A stretch of DNA of 15,167 bases from CAYLPT01 sp964385645 (GTDB lineage Bacteria; Armatimonadota; Hebobacteria; Hebobacterales; Hebobacteraceae), in assembly GCA_964385645.1 (NCBI GenBank), contig CAYLPT010000098.1, positions 1 through 15,167 on the forward strand, written 5' to 3'. The notes beneath the pieces were generated by a model that was given only the letters and a program-made list of their open reading frames with translations, searched no databases and had not been told where the DNA came from. Below are positions 13,621 through 15,167 of this stretch, in pieces. Position 1 is the stretch's first letter, and each line of letters begins with the position of its first letter. The translations under genes were made by a program, and so were the position numbers.

Positions 13621-15039
13621 CGGCGGGCGCGCCTCCTGGCGGGGGGGCCGGGGGCCGTGGCCCAGGGCGCGGATGAAGGCCTCCGTGAGCGCCGGGTCGA
13701 GCTCCGTGCCGGCGAGCCGGCGCAGCTCGCGCACGGCCTGGGCCTCGGGCAGGCCCTCTCGGCCGGGGGCGCCGGTGAGCAGGCGATCCCAGGCGTTGGC
13801 GACGGCGAGGATGCGGGCGAAAAGCGGGATGGCATCGCCGGCCAGGCCCTCCGGGTGGCCCTTGCCGTCCCAGCGCTCGTGGTGGTAGCGGACGGCGGGG
13901 ATGGCCGGGGCCAGGAACTCCACGGGCTGGAGGATGGAGATGCCGATGAGGGGGTGCATGCGGAGCCCAATCTCGTCGGTCATGTCCAGATGCCCGCCGC
14001 GGGCGAGCGACTCATCGGTGAGGCCGATCTTACCGATGTCGTGAAGGGTGGCCGCGAACCGGAGCACCTCGAGGGCCTCTGAGTCCAGCTCGAGGGCGCG
14101 GCCGAGCTGCAGCGCGTAGTCGGTGACGCGCTCGGAGTGCCCGAGGGTGTAGGGGTCCTTGGCCTCGATGGCGCGGGCGAGTGCGTTGACGGTCTCCCAG
14201 TAGCTCCTGCGCAGGCTCTCGTGAAGGCGGGCGTTGTGGATGGAGACCGCGGCGTGGTCGGCGAAGGCCTGGAGCAGCCGGCGCTCGCGGTGGGACCACT
14301 GGTGGGGGGCCTGCGAGTAGACGCGCAGGACGCCGAAGGCCTCGTTGGCGCGCCGCAGGGGGAGGCACAGCACCGAGACTATGCCCTCCTCGGAGGCCTC
14401 CTCCCGGTAGCGGAAACGGGGATCGGTGCGCGCGTCGGCGATCGTGACCGTGCGCCCGGCCAGCACCTCGCGGTCGAGGGGGCTGTCCGAGAGCCGCAGG
14501 GGGCCCTTGGCGAGGTAGTCGAGGCTGAGCCCGTAGGAGGCGGCCGGGGTGAGCTCGTCGCGCTCGCGGTTGAGCAGGCGGATGGAGCAGGCCTTGGCGG
14601 AGGTGATGCGGACGGCGGTCTCAGCGATGGTGCGGAGCACGTCGCTGAGGCGCAGGGAGGCGTTGACCGAGCGGGAGATGTCGAGCAGGCTGGTGGCGTC
14701 GGCGCGGCGCTCCTCGAGCTTGGCGAAAAGGCGCGCGGTGATGAGCCCGATGAAGTAGAAGAGCGCGAGGCGGATGAGGATGTCCTGAAGCGGCTGGGGG
14801 GTGCCCATCATGACGTCGCGGGGCAGGACGGCCGCGAGCAGCCCGGCGGCGAAGGAGGCGACGATGCCGCCGAGGTCGCCCAGGAAGTAGCTGGCGATGA
14901 CGATGGGGATGTAGTAGAAGTGGATCAGGCTGCCGCTGGTGCCCCCATCGAGGTAGGTGACAAGCGTAACGAGCGCCAGCATCAGGCCGATGCCCGCGCC
15001 CACCGCAATCGCCGATCTGTTCGCCCAGATCCTTCTCAT
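13594..15039 (-). CDS. Membrane GAF-HD-GYP protein with altered signature residues
   Basis: Predicted cyclic-di-GMP phosphodiesterase or degenerate sensor, 481 aa. Four membrane helices occupy about 8-29, 39-54, 56-72 and 87-105, with HFYYIPIVIASYFLG typical of small membrane sensory domains. A GAF domain follows (about 117-272), then HD-GYP (about 278-455). Metal-site residues by family pattern: E292, H301, H333-D334 (LHDIGKIGL), K337, H362 (MHPLIG) and H386-H387 (YHHERWDGKG). Two positions differ: the GYP motif reads GHP (394-396), and the final aspartate of VAD.(F/Y)DA is N415 in VANAWDRL. The C-terminal tail (about 460-481) is Pro/Arg/Glu-rich. The start at 15039 has no strong ribosome binding site but begins right before the first helix. 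It is a lone regulator, convergent with the serine hydrolase. No GGDEF gene is in view. Confidence 0.88.
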   Translation of the reverse strand: MRRIWANRSAIAVGAGIGLMLALVTLVTYLDGGTSGSLIHFYYIPIVIASYFLGDLGGIVASFAAGLLAAVLPRDVMMGTPQPLQDILIRLALFYFIGLITARLFAKLEERRADATSLLDISRSVNASLRLSDVLRTIAETAVRITSAKACSIRLLNRERDELTPAASYGLSLDYLAKGPLRLSDSPLDREVLAGRTVTIADARTDPRFRYREEASEEGIVSVLCLPLRRANEAFGVLRVYSQAPHQWSHRERRLLQAFADHAAVSIHNARLHESLRRSYWETVNALARAIEAKDPYTLGHSERVTDYALQLGRALELDSEALEVLRFAATLHDIGKIGLTDESLARGGHLDMTDEIGLRMHPLIGISILQPVEFLAPAIPAVRYHHERWDGKGHPEGLAGDAIPLFARILAVANAWDRLLTGAPGREGLPEAQAVRELRRLAGTELDPALTEAFIRALGHGPRPPRQEARPPETGAESPA

Positions 15040-15167
15040 CCGCTGTCTGTGAGCCCGCTGCGAGCCCCCCCTTCGCCAGGCGAGACTTCCCAGAGCAACA
15101 CCCGGAGGTTGAGATTCGCTGCCCTGCGGCGCCGACCTTTCCGGGGCGCGCGATGGGGGGGCAGCTC
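15040..15167. other. Upstream region of the GAF-HD-GYP gene, no gene seen
   Basis: The last 128 bases precede the minus-strand HD-GYP gene and should carry its promoter, but I found no clear -35/-10 pair. An ATG at 15152 near the window edge has no ribosome binding site and too little sequence to judge. Confidence 0.4.

Noticed and set aside
15152..15167. The start of a new plus-strand gene at the window end
   Set aside because: Only five codons are visible, they are GGG-rich and no Shine-Dalgarno precedes them.

Overview
The window is a very GC-rich, densely packed stretch of bacterial chromosome with eleven protein-coding genes. Gaps are short: the longest are about 220 bp and 195 bp, and both lie between divergent genes. 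I see no rRNA, tRNA, CRISPR array, insertion sequence or phage gene. The gene content is the mix I associate with environmental Planctomycetota, Armatimonadota and related metagenome-derived lineages: Gfo/Idh/MocA oxidoreductases, a creatininase-family amidohydrolase, a Tat-exported nucleoside hydrolase, GH10 next to a DUF6785-like polytopic membrane protein, and a CBM9-like/serine hydrolase fusion. That placement is an inference from gene content; no marker gene is present.

Layout. (1) 23-1297: exported M48 zinc metalloprotease with an extra C-terminal domain. (2) 1437-3986: a tight three-gene operon on the plus strand, a Gfo/Idh/MocA oxidoreductase followed by two GNAT proteins that both appear to carry an SCP2-like C-terminal domain, so they resemble a split, duplicated Eis protein. 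(3) 4011-4871, minus: creatininase-family amidohydrolase, converging on the GNAT operon. A 10-bp perfect hairpin carries one gene's stop codon in each arm. (4) 4872-5092: divergent intergenic region with a good sigma70-type promoter and a strong leader hairpin for the next gene. (5) 5093-7275, plus: Tat-type nucleoside hydrolase, a REP-like palindrome, then a second Gfo/Idh/MocA oxidoreductase. (6) 7272-10848, minus: a polytopic membrane protein followed by a GH10 glycoside hydrolase without a signal peptide. (7) 11044-13578, plus: exported protein with an N-terminal CBM9-like domain, a middle domain I do not recognise and a C-terminal class-C beta-lactamase-like serine hydrolase. (8) 13594-15039, minus: four-helix membrane sensor with GAF and a variant HD-GYP domain.

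How they may work together. The middle of the window looks like scavenging of sugar- or nucleoside-containing material: the nucleoside hydrolase would release ribose-like sugar outside the cytoplasm, Gfo/Idh enzymes would oxidise sugars or derivatives, and the membrane protein plus cytoplasmic GH10 could import and cut oligosaccharides. The pathway link is inferred only from position. The strongest leads are the paired GNAT-SCP2 proteins, the membrane protein-GH10 pair, the CBM9-beta-lactamase fusion, the HD-GYP protein with altered signature residues, and the three different ways in which convergent gene ends are arranged.
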